Origin: Paludibacteraceae bacterium
Lineage (GTDB): Bacteria > Bacteroidota > Bacteroidia > Bacteroidales > Paludibacteraceae
DNA length: 60,658 bases
Assembly: GCA_017551675.1 (NCBI GenBank)
Contig: JAFZLC010000036.1
Span: 1-60,658 of the forward strand
Direction: 5' to 3'
A model generated the notes under the pieces. The model saw nothing but the letters and a program-made list of their open reading frames with translations. It made no database searches and was not told the DNA's origin. Positions within the stretch are counted from its first letter, which is position 1, and every line of letters begins with the position of its first letter. The position numbers and the translations under genes were made by a program. This document shows positions 18,324-28,020 of the stretch, piece by piece.

Positions 18324-19925
18324 ATGAGTAAGTATATTTTCGTGACGGGTGGCGTGGTTTCATCATTAGGTAAAGGCATCATATCTGCCTCTATCGGGAA
18401 ACTATTGCAGGCACGTGGCTACAGGATTACTATTCAGAAGTTTGACCCTTATATCAATATAGATCCGGGTACCCTGAATCCATACGAGCACGGCGAGTGC
18501 TACGTTACGGCTGATGGTATGGAAACCGATCTTGATTTGGGTCATTATGAAAGATTTACGGGCATCCAAAGTACACGACACAACTCACAAACAACTGGAC
18601 GTATCTATCAAGCGGTGATTGAGAATGAACGTAGGGGTGACTACCTTGGTCACACTATCCAAGTCGTACCTCACATCACTGACGAGATAAAACGTAGAAT
18701 CCAACAGTTGTCTATCGTACCCGAAGGTGAACCAGCCAACTCTGCATACGACTTCATCATCACAGAGATTGGTGGTACGATTGGTGACATTGAGAGTGCA
18801 CCATTCCTTGAAGCCATTCGTCAACTGAAATGGGAATTGGGAAAGGATGCCGTTTGTGTCCACCTAACCTATGTACCATACCTTAAGGCTGCTGGTGAGT
18901 TGAAGACAAAACCAACTCAGCACAGTGTCAAAGACCTACAGTCTGCGGGTATTCAACCAGATATTCTTATTCTACGTTCTGAGAAACATTTAGACGACCA
19001 TCTACGCACGAAGGTGGCTGGATTCTGTAATGTGGACCTTGAATGTGTTATTCAAAGTGAGGATTTGCCTGATATTTACGAGGTACCAGTAAATATGCAG
19101 AAGCAAGGACTCGATGCTGCCATTCTTCGTAAAATGGAGATACCAGTAGGTGAGACTCCTAAGTTGGGACCATGGAACCATTTCTTGGAGTTGCGTCGTA
19201 CCGCATCAGAGGTGGTTCGCATTGGATTGGTTGGCAAATATGATTTGCAGGATGCTTACAAGAGCATTAGCGAGAGTCTGTCACATGCCGCCACTTATCA
19301 TCACAGAAAGGTGCAAATCACCTTTATCAACTCCGAAAATTTGGATATGAAGTTGGTAGAAAAACAAGATGGTTTGGTAATCTGTCCTGGATTCGGTAAG
19401 CGTGGAACAGAGGGCAAGATCCAAGCCGCACAGTATGCCAGAGAACATGATGTGCCATGTTTTGGTATCTGTCTTGGTATGCAGATGATGGTCATCGAGT
19501 TTGCTAGAAATGTACTGGGACTAAAGGATGCAGATAGCACGGAGATGAATGAGAAGACAAAAAATAATGTGATTGACCTAATGGAAAATCAGAAGAATGT
19601 CTCTCAGATTGGAGGTACGATGCGTCTTGGCGCTTATAATTGCGAATTATTGGAAGGTTCGCGTGCGGCAGTCATTTATGATGAGCAACTCATTCGTGAA
19701 CGTCATCGTCATCGTTATGAGTTTAATAATGCATATTTAGATCAATTTGAATCAAAAGGGATGAAGGCCAGTGGTAAGAATCCAGATGCCGACTTGGTGG
19801 AGATTGTGGAGATTCCAAATCTTCGTTGGTACATTGGTACACAATTTCATCCTGAATATCAGAGTACGGTATTACAACCGCACCCATTGTTTATGGATTT
19901 TATCAAAGCAGCAATAAATAAGTGA
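18324..19925 (+). CDS. pyrG: CTP synthase
   Basis: 533 residues. It aminates UTP to CTP with glutamine-derived ammonia. The N-terminal synthase domain opens with FVTGGVVSSLGKGIISASIG (P-loop) and holds GTIGDIES near 148. The C-terminal class I amidotransferase has the catalytic cysteine in CFGICLGMQ (about 380) and the His/Glu pair in FHPEYQS near 515. It is 6 nt after gltD and 1 nt before carA, so it is embedded in the glutamine-using operon rather than standing alone. Confidence 0.97.
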   Translation: MSKYIFVTGGVVSSLGKGIISASIGKLLQARGYRITIQKFDPYINIDPGTLNPYEHGECYVTADGMETDLDLGHYERFTGIQSTRHNSQTTGRIYQAVIENERRGDYLGHTIQVVPHITDEIKRRIQQLSIVPEGEPANSAYDFIITEIGGTIGDIESAPFLEAIRQLKWELGKDAVCVHLTYVPYLKAAGELKTKPTQHSVKDLQSAGIQPDILILRSEKHLDDHLRTKVAGFCNVDLECVIQSEDLPDIYEVPVNMQKQGLDAAILRKMEIPVGETPKLGPWNHFLELRRTASEVVRIGLVGKYDLQDAYKSISESLSHAATYHHRKVQITFINSENLDMKLVEKQDGLVICPGFGKRGTEGKIQAAQYAREHDVPCFGICLGMQMMVIEFARNVLGLKDADSTEMNEKTKNNVIDLMENQKNVSQIGGTMRLGAYNCELLEGSRAAVIYDEQLIRERHRHRYEFNNAYLDQFESKGMKASGKNPDADLVEIVEIPNLRWYIGTQFHPEYQSTVLQPHPLFMDFIKAAINK

Positions 19926-19926
19926 G

Positions 19927-21021
19927 ATGAAAAAAGCGAAACTAATATTAGAAGACGGAACGATATTCGAGGGATGGTCGTTCGGTTATGAGCAAGAAGG
20001 TGATCATTGCGCAACCTCAGCAGACACCTCAGGTGAGGTGGTCTTCTGCACAGCTATGACAGGCTATCCGGAAAGCCTAACAGATCCTAGCTATGCAGGA
20101 CAGCTGTTGGTGATGACCTATCCGTTGGTTGGTAACTATGGAGTACCACCGCAAGAAAAATGGGAAAGCGACCGTATTTATGCTCGGTCGCTTATTGTGT
20201 CTGATTATAGTGCGGCCTACTCGCATTGGGATGGACGAGAGAGCCTCTCTGAATGGCTCATTCGTGAGAAGATACCGGCGATCACTGGTGTCGACACCCG
20301 ACGGCTGACAAAAGTATTACGAGAACGAGGGGTGATGATGGGCAAAATCGAAATAGGTGATGCCTCTACAACCACCAATCTTTACAAACCTGCGACAGAA
20401 TATAGCTCCATCAATTGGGTGGAACGCGTATCCTGTCGCAGTGTTGTTCGATACAATGAGGGTGCTGATATAAAAGTTGTCCTCGTTGATTGTGGTGTAA
20501 AAGCTAATATTATCCGCTGTCTTGTGAACCGTGGTTGTGAAGTGATTCGTGTGCCTTGGAACTATGATTATACAGAGATGGACTTTGATGCCTTGTTCCT
20601 TGGAAATGGTCCTGGTGACCCTAACTTGTGTGGAGAGGCAATTGATATCCTAAAGAAACAGATGCAACGCTCTGACAAACCTATCTTTGGTATCTGTTTG
20701 GGTAATCAACTCTTAGCAAAGGCAGCAGGTGCTACTGTTTACAAGCTGAAATATGGACATCGTTCTCACAACCAGCCTGTACGCCTCGTAGGAGAAAATA
20801 AATGTTTCATTACTGCGCAAAACCATGGATATGCAGTGGATGCACAGACTCTTCCAGCGGATTGGAAAGAGCTTTTCGTCAATATGAACGATGGCTCTAA
20901 TGAGGGTATCCAACATAGCTCCAAACCTTGGTTCTCGGCTCAGTTCCACCCAGAGGCTTGTTCGGGTCCTGTTGATACGGAGTTTCTTTTCGATCGCTTC
21001 GTAGCATCTATTAAAAAATAA
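19927..21021 (+). CDS. carA: Carbamoyl-phosphate synthase small (glutaminase) subunit
   Basis: 364 residues. It releases ammonia from glutamine for CarB. N-terminal CPSase small domain (GEVVFCTAMTGYPESLTDPSY near 38-58), then the class I amidotransferase with Cys in IFGICLGNQLLA (about 257) and FHPEACSGP near 340. TGVDTRRLT near 117 is the family signature. carB follows after 36 nt. Confidence 0.97.
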   Translation: MKKAKLILEDGTIFEGWSFGYEQEGDHCATSADTSGEVVFCTAMTGYPESLTDPSYAGQLLVMTYPLVGNYGVPPQEKWESDRIYARSLIVSDYSAAYSHWDGRESLSEWLIREKIPAITGVDTRRLTKVLRERGVMMGKIEIGDASTTTNLYKPATEYSSINWVERVSCRSVVRYNEGADIKVVLVDCGVKANIIRCLVNRGCEVIRVPWNYDYTEMDFDALFLGNGPGDPNLCGEAIDILKKQMQRSDKPIFGICLGNQLLAKAAGATVYKLKYGHRSHNQPVRLVGENKCFITAQNHGYAVDAQTLPADWKELFVNMNDGSNEGIQHSSKPWFSAQFHPEACSGPVDTEFLFDRFVASIKK

Positions 21022-21057
21022 TCACCTTGATACAAAATTTAGCAAAGAAAATTAAAT

Positions 21058-24000
21058 ATGAGAGACGAAACAATACATAAAGTGCTCCTGTTGGGTTCGG
21101 GAGCGTTGAAGATTGGTGAGGCTGGAGAGTTTGATTACTCTGGTTCGCAAGCTCTGAAGGCTCTGCGTGAAGAGGGTATCAAGACAGTGCTTATCAATCC
21201 AAACATTGCTACGGTGCAGACTTCAGAAGGCGTTGCCGATGAAATTTATTACTTGCCCGTACAACCTTACTTCGTAGAACGCGTCATTGAAAAGGAACGT
21301 CCTGAGGGTATCTTATTGGCATTCGGAGGTCAGACTGCATTGAACTGTGGTGTGGAACTCTATCGCAGCGGCGTCCTTGAGCGTTATGGTGTACGTGTAT
21401 TGGGAACACCAGTACAGTCTATCATTGATACGGAAGACCGCGAATTATTCGTGGAGAAACTGAATGAGATAGATGTCAAGACGATTCGCTCCGAAGCCTG
21501 TTCTTCTGTCGAGGAGGCTCGTCAGGCTGCTCAGAAAGTAGGTTACCCTGTTATCCTTCGTGCTGCTTATGCACTTGGTGGATTGGGTAGTGGTTTCTGC
21601 GACAACGAGCAGGAGTTGAACGAACTGGCAGAAAAGGCATTTGCCTTCTCTCCTCAGGTTTTGGTAGAGAAATCCCTTAAAGGTTGGAAAGAAATAGAAT
21701 ATGAGGTGGTACGTGATAAATATGACAACTGTATCACTGTTTGTAATATGGAAAACCTCGACCCACTTGGTATTCACACAGGTGAGAGTATCGTGGTGGC
21801 TCCTAGTCAGACACTTAGTAATGCTGAGTTTCATAAACTACGTGCCTTAGCCATCAAGATTATTCGCCATATTGGTATCGTGGGTGAATGTAACGTGCAA
21901 TATGCCTTAGACCCTCAATCTGAAGATTATCGCGTCATCGAGGTGAATGCACGTCTTTCTCGTTCTTCTGCTTTGGCTAGTAAGGCAACGGGTTACCCTC
22001 TTGCTTTCGTAGCTGCTAAGTTGGGATTGGGTTACGGACTCTTCGAGTTGAAGAATGCGGTAACTAAAGAGACCTCAGCTTTCTTTGAACCTGCGCTCGA
22101 TTATGTGGTGTGCAAGATTCCTCGTTGGGATCTATCTAAATTCCATGGTGTCGACCGTGAATTGGGTTCCAGCATGAAGAGTGTGGGCGAAGTAATGGCT
22201 ATCGGACGAACTTTTGAGGAGGCTTTGCAGAAAGGTCTTCGTATGATTGGTCAGGGTATGCATGGTTTCGTGGAGAACAAAGAGTTGACCATCCCGGATA
22301 TTGCTGCTGCTTTACATGAACCTACGGATAAACGTATCTTTGTGGTTTCCAAAGCCATGCACCTGCCAGAATATGATATCGATCGTATTTATGAATTAAC
22401 CAAGATCGACCGCTGGTTCCTCGAAAAACTAAAACATATCATTGACATTGATGACAGACTGAAGAGTGTGACATCAATCAAATCTTCTGATGGAACCACT
22501 GCTTCATTGATGGAGGCTGCCCTTCGTGCTATCCCAGCTGATCTTATTCGTGAGGCTAAGATGTACGGATTCTCAGACTTCCAAATTGCTCGTGCAATCG
22601 GTCTTGAGAATGAGGTAAATCGTTTGGAGGATGGACATTCACGTGGTGAAAAGATGCATCGCGCTATGCTTGTGGTGCGTGAACTTCGTAAACGTCTCGG
22701 CATACTTCCAGTTGTAAAGCAAATCGATACAATGGCTGCTGAATATCCAACACAAACCAATTATCTATATCTGACTTACAGTTCGTTGGATGGCGCTAAA
22801 AACAATGTTGGTCATGATGTTGCCTATGAGAATGATTCACGTTCTGTTATCGTCCTTGGCTCAGGTGCTTACCGTATTGGTAGTAGTGTTGAGTTCGATT
22901 GGTGTGGTGTACAAGCCTTGAACACTATTCGTCGTGAGGGATATCGCTCTGTTATGATCAATTATAATCCAGAGACTGTTTCTACAGACTATGATTTGTG
23001 CGACAGACTATACTTCGATGAGTTAACCTTCGAGAGAGTGATGGATATCATCGATCTTGAAATCCCTTATGGTGTCATTGTCTCTACAGGAGGTCAGATA
23101 CCTAATAACTTGGCTGTCTATCTCGATGAGGAGCATGTTCCTATCTTAGGTACGCAAGCAAGTGATATTGATTGCGCTGAAGACCGTGCTAAGTTCTCAG
23201 CCATGCTGAATGAGATTGGAGTCAATCAGCCAGAATGGAGTGCATTGACAAGCATGGAGGATATCGATAGCTTCGTAGAGCGTGTAGGCTTCCCAGTTCT
23301 TGTTCGTCCAAGTTACGTGTTGAGTGGAGCCGCTATGAACGTCTGCTCAAATAAAGAGGAGCTGGAAAGATTCTTAAAACTTGCTGCTAACGTTAGCAAA
23401 AACCACCCAGTAGTGGTCTCTAAGTTCATCGAACATGCAAAAGAGATTGAGATGGATGCCGTGGCACGCAATGGTGAGATACTTGCATACGCTATTTCTG
23501 AGCATATTGAGTATGCTGGCGTCCATTCAGGAGATGCTACGATTCAGTTCCCTCCACAGAAATTGTATGTGGAGACCGTACGTCGTATCAAACGTATCTC
23601 TAAGCAAATTGCGAAAGCTTTGCATATCAATGGCCCGTTCAACATTCAATACATGGCACGACAGAATGATATCCTCGTTATTGAGTGTAACTTACGTGCC
23701 TCACGTTCCTTCCCATTTGTATCGAAGGTGCTTAAATTGAATCTCATCGATCTTGCCACTCATGTGATGTTAGACTTACCAGTGGAGAGACCATCCAAGA
23801 ATCTGTTCGATCTTGATTATGTAGGTATCAAGGCATCACAGTTCTCATTCAACCGTTTACAGAATGCCGATCCCGTTTTGGGTGTTGATATGGCAAGTAC
23901 AGGTGAGGTTGGTTGTATAGGTGACTCAACCGATATCGCACTGCTTACGGCTATGCTTTCAGTAGGTCATCGTATTCCGAAGAAGGGTGGATCCATTCTG

Positions 24001-24414
24001 CTCTCTACAGGTGGAGCTAAACAGAAGGCGGCTATGCTTGATGCAGCACGTCAGCTTGCAACACATGGTTATCATCTGTATGCTACTCATGGTACGAGTG
24101 ATTATCTTACCGCTAATGGCATTGAGAACACTACCGTTCTATGGCCAAGCGAGGAGAACTCATCCAAAGAGTATGTGACGGAGGCTCCTTCTGCACTTGA
24201 ACTCCTTCATGATCATAAAATCGATATGGTGGTGAATATCCCTAAAGATTTGACCAGTCATGAGTTGACCAACGGATATAAAATCCGTCGTGTCTCCATC
24301 GATTTGAATATACCACTTATCACCAATGCTCGTTTGGCATCAGCATTCATCAATGCCTTTATAGAGGTACCATTGGATACAATTCCAATCAAGAGCTGGC
24401 GTGAATATCAATAA
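21058..24414 (+). CDS. carB: Carbamoyl-phosphate synthase large subunit
   Basis: 1118 residues, about 45 more than the E. coli enzyme. It makes carbamoyl phosphate from bicarbonate, ammonia and two ATP for pyrimidines and arginine. Two homologous ATP-grasp halves are visible: GSGALKIGEAGEFDYSG at the start and its counterpart GSGAYRIGSSVEFDWCG near 600, each followed by NPNIATVQTS or NYNPETVSTDYD. The C-terminal MGS-like regulatory domain (GGSILLSTGGAKQ, about 980 on) is retained. The extra length is spread over the linker near 430-560 and the C-terminus. Confidence 0.96.
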   Translation: MRDETIHKVLLLGSGALKIGEAGEFDYSGSQALKALREEGIKTVLINPNIATVQTSEGVADEIYYLPVQPYFVERVIEKERPEGILLAFGGQTALNCGVELYRSGVLERYGVRVLGTPVQSIIDTEDRELFVEKLNEIDVKTIRSEACSSVEEARQAAQKVGYPVILRAAYALGGLGSGFCDNEQELNELAEKAFAFSPQVLVEKSLKGWKEIEYEVVRDKYDNCITVCNMENLDPLGIHTGESIVVAPSQTLSNAEFHKLRALAIKIIRHIGIVGECNVQYALDPQSEDYRVIEVNARLSRSSALASKATGYPLAFVAAKLGLGYGLFELKNAVTKETSAFFEPALDYVVCKIPRWDLSKFHGVDRELGSSMKSVGEVMAIGRTFEEALQKGLRMIGQGMHGFVENKELTIPDIAAALHEPTDKRIFVVSKAMHLPEYDIDRIYELTKIDRWFLEKLKHIIDIDDRLKSVTSIKSSDGTTASLMEAALRAIPADLIREAKMYGFSDFQIARAIGLENEVNRLEDGHSRGEKMHRAMLVVRELRKRLGILPVVKQIDTMAAEYPTQTNYLYLTYSSLDGAKNNVGHDVAYENDSRSVIVLGSGAYRIGSSVEFDWCGVQALNTIRREGYRSVMINYNPETVSTDYDLCDRLYFDELTFERVMDIIDLEIPYGVIVSTGGQIPNNLAVYLDEEHVPILGTQASDIDCAEDRAKFSAMLNEIGVNQPEWSALTSMEDIDSFVERVGFPVLVRPSYVLSGAAMNVCSNKEELERFLKLAANVSKNHPVVVSKFIEHAKEIEMDAVARNGEILAYAISEHIEYAGVHSGDATIQFPPQKLYVETVRRIKRISKQIAKALHINGPFNIQYMARQNDILVIECNLRASRSFPFVSKVLKLNLIDLATHVMLDLPVERPSKNLFDLDYVGIKASQFSFNRLQNADPVLGVDMASTGEVGCIGDSTDIALLTAMLSVGHRIPKKGGSILLSTGGAKQKAAMLDAARQLATHGYHLYATHGTSDYLTANGIENTTVLWPSEENSSKEYVTEAPSALELLHDHKIDMVVNIPKDLTSHELTNGYKIRRVSIDLNIPLITNARLASAFINAFIEVPLDTIPIKSWREYQ

Positions 24415-24443
24415 TTAGTTAATAATCAATAAATCAGAATATT

Positions 24444-26141
24444 ATGTGTGGAATAGTAGGAATATTTCGTTTGAGTAAACAAAGCGCGGAGCTACGAGAT
24501 AAGGCACTGCGCATGAGTCAGAAGATACGTCACCGTGGACCCGATTGGAGTGGTATATGGTGTGGAGAGTCCGCCATTTTAGCGCATGAGCGTCTGAGTA
24601 TTGTTGACCCGGAATCGGGTAAGCAGCCTCTGTTCTCGCCCGATGGTCGACAAGTATTGGCTGTGAATGGCGAGATCTATAATCATCAAGATATTCGTCG
24701 TGAGTTTGGTTCAGCATATGAGTTCCAAACAGGTAGTGACTGTGAAGTAATCCTAGCCCTATATAGAGAGTGGAGATCCTCTGTTAAGGATATTGCTACT
24801 GCAGATCCTTCTGCCATGTTGGAACGTCTTAGTGGAATCTTTGCTTTCGCCCTTTATGATGAGGAGAGAGATGAGTTTTTGATTGCTCGTGACCCAATAG
24901 GTGTCATTCCTTTATACATTGGATATGATAACGATGGAAAGGTTTATGTGGCTTCTGAAATGAAGGCATTGGAGGGTCAATGCGATCGATATGAACCATT
25001 CCTTCCAGGACATTATTACTGGAGTCAAAGTGCAAGCATGAAGCGTTGGTACACTCGTGATTGGTTCTCATACGATGCAGTTAAGTCTGCTCCTTCAAGC
25101 AGTGAGGAGATTCGTCAGGCACTCCGTGCAGCTGTGAAACGTCAGTTGATGTCTGATGTTCCATACGGTGTTCTACTTTCTGGTGGATTGGATTCCAGTA
25201 TCATTTCAGCCATTGCTGAACGATACAGCGAGAACCGTATAGAGAACGATGGTAAGACACGTGCTTACTGGCCACGTCTTCACTCATTCGCTGTAGGTTT
25301 GAAGGGTGCACCTGATTTGGCTAAGGCTCGTCTTGTAGCAGAACATATCGGAACTGTTCATCATGAGATTAACTATACGATTCAAGAGGGATTGGATGCC
25401 ATTCGTGATGTTATCTATTTCATTGAGACATACGATGTTACTACCGTACGTGCATCTACCCCAATGTATTTGTTGGCTCGTGTCATCAAATCAATGGGTA
25501 TCAAGATGGTACTTTCAGGTGAGGGAGCCGATGAGATCTTTGGAGGATACCTCTATTTCCACAAAGCACCATCAGCACGCGATTTTCATGAGGAGACTGT
25601 TCGAAAGCTTTCTAAACTCTATATGTATGACTGTCTACGTGCGAACAAGAGTCTTTCTGCATGGGGTGTGGAGGGTCGTGTTCCATTCTTGGATAAAGAA
25701 TTCCTTGATGTGGCAATGACCACCAATCCAGAGGCAAAGATGTGTCCTGGTCAAACCATTGAGAAACTTATTCTAAGAGAGGCCTTCTCAGATATGTTGC
25801 CAGAAGAGATTGCATGGAGACAAAAAGAGCAGTTCAGCGATGGAGTGGGTTACTCGTGGATTGATACTCTTAAACGTATCACTTCTGAAGCTGTTACAGA
25901 TGAGCAGATGGCTCACGCAGCAGAACGATTCCCTATTAATCCACCATTGAACAAAGAGGAATATTACTATCGTAGTATTTTTGAAGAGCACTTCCCAAGC
26001 GAATCTGCTGCACGTAGTGTACCACAAGAGGCTAGTGTCGCTTGTTCTACTGCAATTGCACGTGAGTGGGACGAAGCCTTCAAGAAACTGAATGATCCTA
26101 GTGGACGTGCTGTTAGCGGTGTTCACGAACAAGCTTATTAA
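24444..26141 (+). CDS. asnB: Glutamine-hydrolysing asparagine synthetase
   Basis: 565 residues. It converts aspartate, glutamine and ATP to asparagine. The N-terminus MCGIVGIF exposes Cys2 as the class II glutaminase nucleophile once Met is removed; RLSIVDP near 52 and NGEIYNH near 74 are the glutamine-site motifs. The synthetase domain has the PP-loop SGGLDSS (about 250) and SGEGADEIFGGY (about 356). The C-terminal 40 residues after the synthetase core are Ala/Glu-rich, as in AsnB-type enzymes. Confidence 0.96.
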   Translation: MCGIVGIFRLSKQSAELRDKALRMSQKIRHRGPDWSGIWCGESAILAHERLSIVDPESGKQPLFSPDGRQVLAVNGEIYNHQDIRREFGSAYEFQTGSDCEVILALYREWRSSVKDIATADPSAMLERLSGIFAFALYDEERDEFLIARDPIGVIPLYIGYDNDGKVYVASEMKALEGQCDRYEPFLPGHYYWSQSASMKRWYTRDWFSYDAVKSAPSSSEEIRQALRAAVKRQLMSDVPYGVLLSGGLDSSIISAIAERYSENRIENDGKTRAYWPRLHSFAVGLKGAPDLAKARLVAEHIGTVHHEINYTIQEGLDAIRDVIYFIETYDVTTVRASTPMYLLARVIKSMGIKMVLSGEGADEIFGGYLYFHKAPSARDFHEETVRKLSKLYMYDCLRANKSLSAWGVEGRVPFLDKEFLDVAMTTNPEAKMCPGQTIEKLILREAFSDMLPEEIAWRQKEQFSDGVGYSWIDTLKRITSEAVTDEQMAHAAERFPINPPLNKEEYYYRSIFEEHFPSESAARSVPQEASVACSTAIAREWDEAFKKLNDPSGRAVSGVHEQAY

Positions 26142-26153
26142 AATTAATTTGAC

Positions 26154-27998
26154 ATGTGTGGAATAGTAGGATATATTGGTAAGCAACAAGCCTATCCCAT
26201 TTTGATTAAGGGCTTGAAACGATTGGAATATCGTGGATATGACAGTGCTGGCGTGGCACTTATCAACGATTCTTCCTCCTTGAACGTTTATAAAACCAAG
26301 GGTAGAGTGAAAAATCTTGAGGAGGCTTGTGCAGAGAAGGATACGAGTGGTAGCGTGGGTATTGCTCACACGCGTTGGGCCACTCATGGCGAACCTTCTG
26401 CTGTAAATGCTCATCCGCATTATTCCCAATCGAAGAATTTGGCAATCATCCACAATGGTATCATTGAAAACTACAGTGATCTGAAATCAAGACTGCAGGA
26501 GAAGGGCATTGAATTCCGCTCTGACACAGATACCGAGGTCATCGTACAATTCATAGAGTATGTACAAACACGCAAGAACCTTGATTTGTTGACCGCTGTC
26601 AGCATTGTTCTGCATGAACTCATTGGTGCATACGCTATCGCCATTCTTGATCGTCGTCATCCAGACACAATCATTGCTGCCCGTAAGCAGAGTCCGCTTG
26701 TTATAGGTATTGGCGATGATGAATTCTTTTTAGGTTCGGATGCTAGTCCGATTGTCGAATACACTAATCGGGTGGTCTATCTGGAAGATGGTAATATAGC
26801 TGTTATCAAACGTGGTGAGGATTTGAAGATTGTAGATATTCACAACATAGAAATGTCGCCCGAAGTGAAAACAGTCGATTTCAACCTTGGACAGATTGAA
26901 AAAGGTGGATATGCTCACTTCATGTTGAAGGAGATCTTTGAACAACCTGATTGCCTTTCCAATTGTATGCGTGGACGTATCAATACGGAGTGTGATCGGG
27001 TGACCCTCAATGCAGTTATCGATTTCAAAGACCGCCTTGTCAATGCAAAACGATTCATCATTGTGGGATGCGGTACTTCTTGGCATGCCGGACTGATTGG
27101 CAAGCAGGTGATAGAGACTCTTTGCCGTATACCTGTGGAGGTGGAATATGCGTCAGAATTCCGTTACAGAAACCCAGTAGTGGGAGAGGGTGACGTGGTG
27201 ATAGCTTTGTCGCAAAGTGGTGAGACTGCCGATACATTAGCTGCCGTAGAACTGGCTAAAAGCAAAGGCGCCTTCATATATGGTATCTGTAATGCCATCG
27301 GTGCAAGTATTCCGCGTGTTACCCATACAGGTTCCTACATTCATGTGGGACCAGAGATTGGTGTGGCTTCCACAAAGGCCTTTACAGGACAAGTCACAGT
27401 GCTGACAATGTTGGCACTTGCTGTGGCTAAAGAACGTAAAACCATTACGGATGAAGAATATATATCGATTGTAAAGGAACTGAACGCCATCCCTGATAAA
27501 ATGAGAGAGGTGTTGAAACTAAACGATACAATAGCCAATCTCAGTCGCCTCTTCACCTATGCGCACAACTTCCTCTATCTAGGAAGAGGCTTCGGTTATC
27601 CTGTCGCTTTGGAAGGAGCTCTGAAATTGAAGGAGATCAGTTACATTCATGCAGAGGGTTACCCTGCTGCAGAGATGAAACACGGTCCTATTGCTTTGAT
27701 TGATAGTGATATGCCAGTAGTTGTCATTGCACCACGCAATGCGATGTATGAAAAAGTGCTGAGTAACATTCAGGAGGTAAAGGCTCGACATGGAAGAGTG
27801 ATAGCTCTCGTGTCGAAAGGTGACGAGAGTATCCGTAAGTGTGCGGATGTTGTCATCGAACTTCCTGATACATTGGAATGTTTAGAGCCATTGATCTATA
27901 CGATTCCTCTTCAAATGCTTGCATACCATGTTGCCGTTTGCAAGGGAAAAGATGTGGATCAACCTCGTAACCTTGCCAAATCAGTAACAGTAGAATAA
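26154..27998 (+). CDS. glmS: Glutamine-fructose-6-phosphate aminotransferase (isomerising)
   Basis: 614 residues. First step of the hexosamine pathway to UDP-GlcNAc, feeding peptidoglycan and LPS. MCGIVGYIG places nucleophile Cys2; AHTRWATHG near 71 and HNGIIENY near 97 are class II amidotransferase motifs. Two SIS sugar-isomerase domains follow (GCGTSWHAG about 308, SQSGETADT about 353, YLGRGFGYPVALEGALKLKE about 477), ending in the standard DVDQPRNLAKSVTVE. It is 12 nt after asnB. No glmS ribozyme is seen, as expected outside Firmicutes. Confidence 0.98.
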   Translation: MCGIVGYIGKQQAYPILIKGLKRLEYRGYDSAGVALINDSSSLNVYKTKGRVKNLEEACAEKDTSGSVGIAHTRWATHGEPSAVNAHPHYSQSKNLAIIHNGIIENYSDLKSRLQEKGIEFRSDTDTEVIVQFIEYVQTRKNLDLLTAVSIVLHELIGAYAIAILDRRHPDTIIAARKQSPLVIGIGDDEFFLGSDASPIVEYTNRVVYLEDGNIAVIKRGEDLKIVDIHNIEMSPEVKTVDFNLGQIEKGGYAHFMLKEIFEQPDCLSNCMRGRINTECDRVTLNAVIDFKDRLVNAKRFIIVGCGTSWHAGLIGKQVIETLCRIPVEVEYASEFRYRNPVVGEGDVVIALSQSGETADTLAAVELAKSKGAFIYGICNAIGASIPRVTHTGSYIHVGPEIGVASTKAFTGQVTVLTMLALAVAKERKTITDEEYISIVKELNAIPDKMREVLKLNDTIANLSRLFTYAHNFLYLGRGFGYPVALEGALKLKEISYIHAEGYPAAEMKHGPIALIDSDMPVVVIAPRNAMYEKVLSNIQEVKARHGRVIALVSKGDESIRKCADVVIELPDTLECLEPLIYTIPLQMLAYHVAVCKGKDVDQPRNLAKSVTVE

Positions 27999-28020
27999 AG
28001 GTTAATACCCGATAAATAAA

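Noticed and set aside
26154-26160. glmS ribozyme or glutamine riboswitch in front of glmS or gltB
   Set aside because: The gap before glmS is 12 nt and no glutamine-aptamer pattern was found in 12400-12540.
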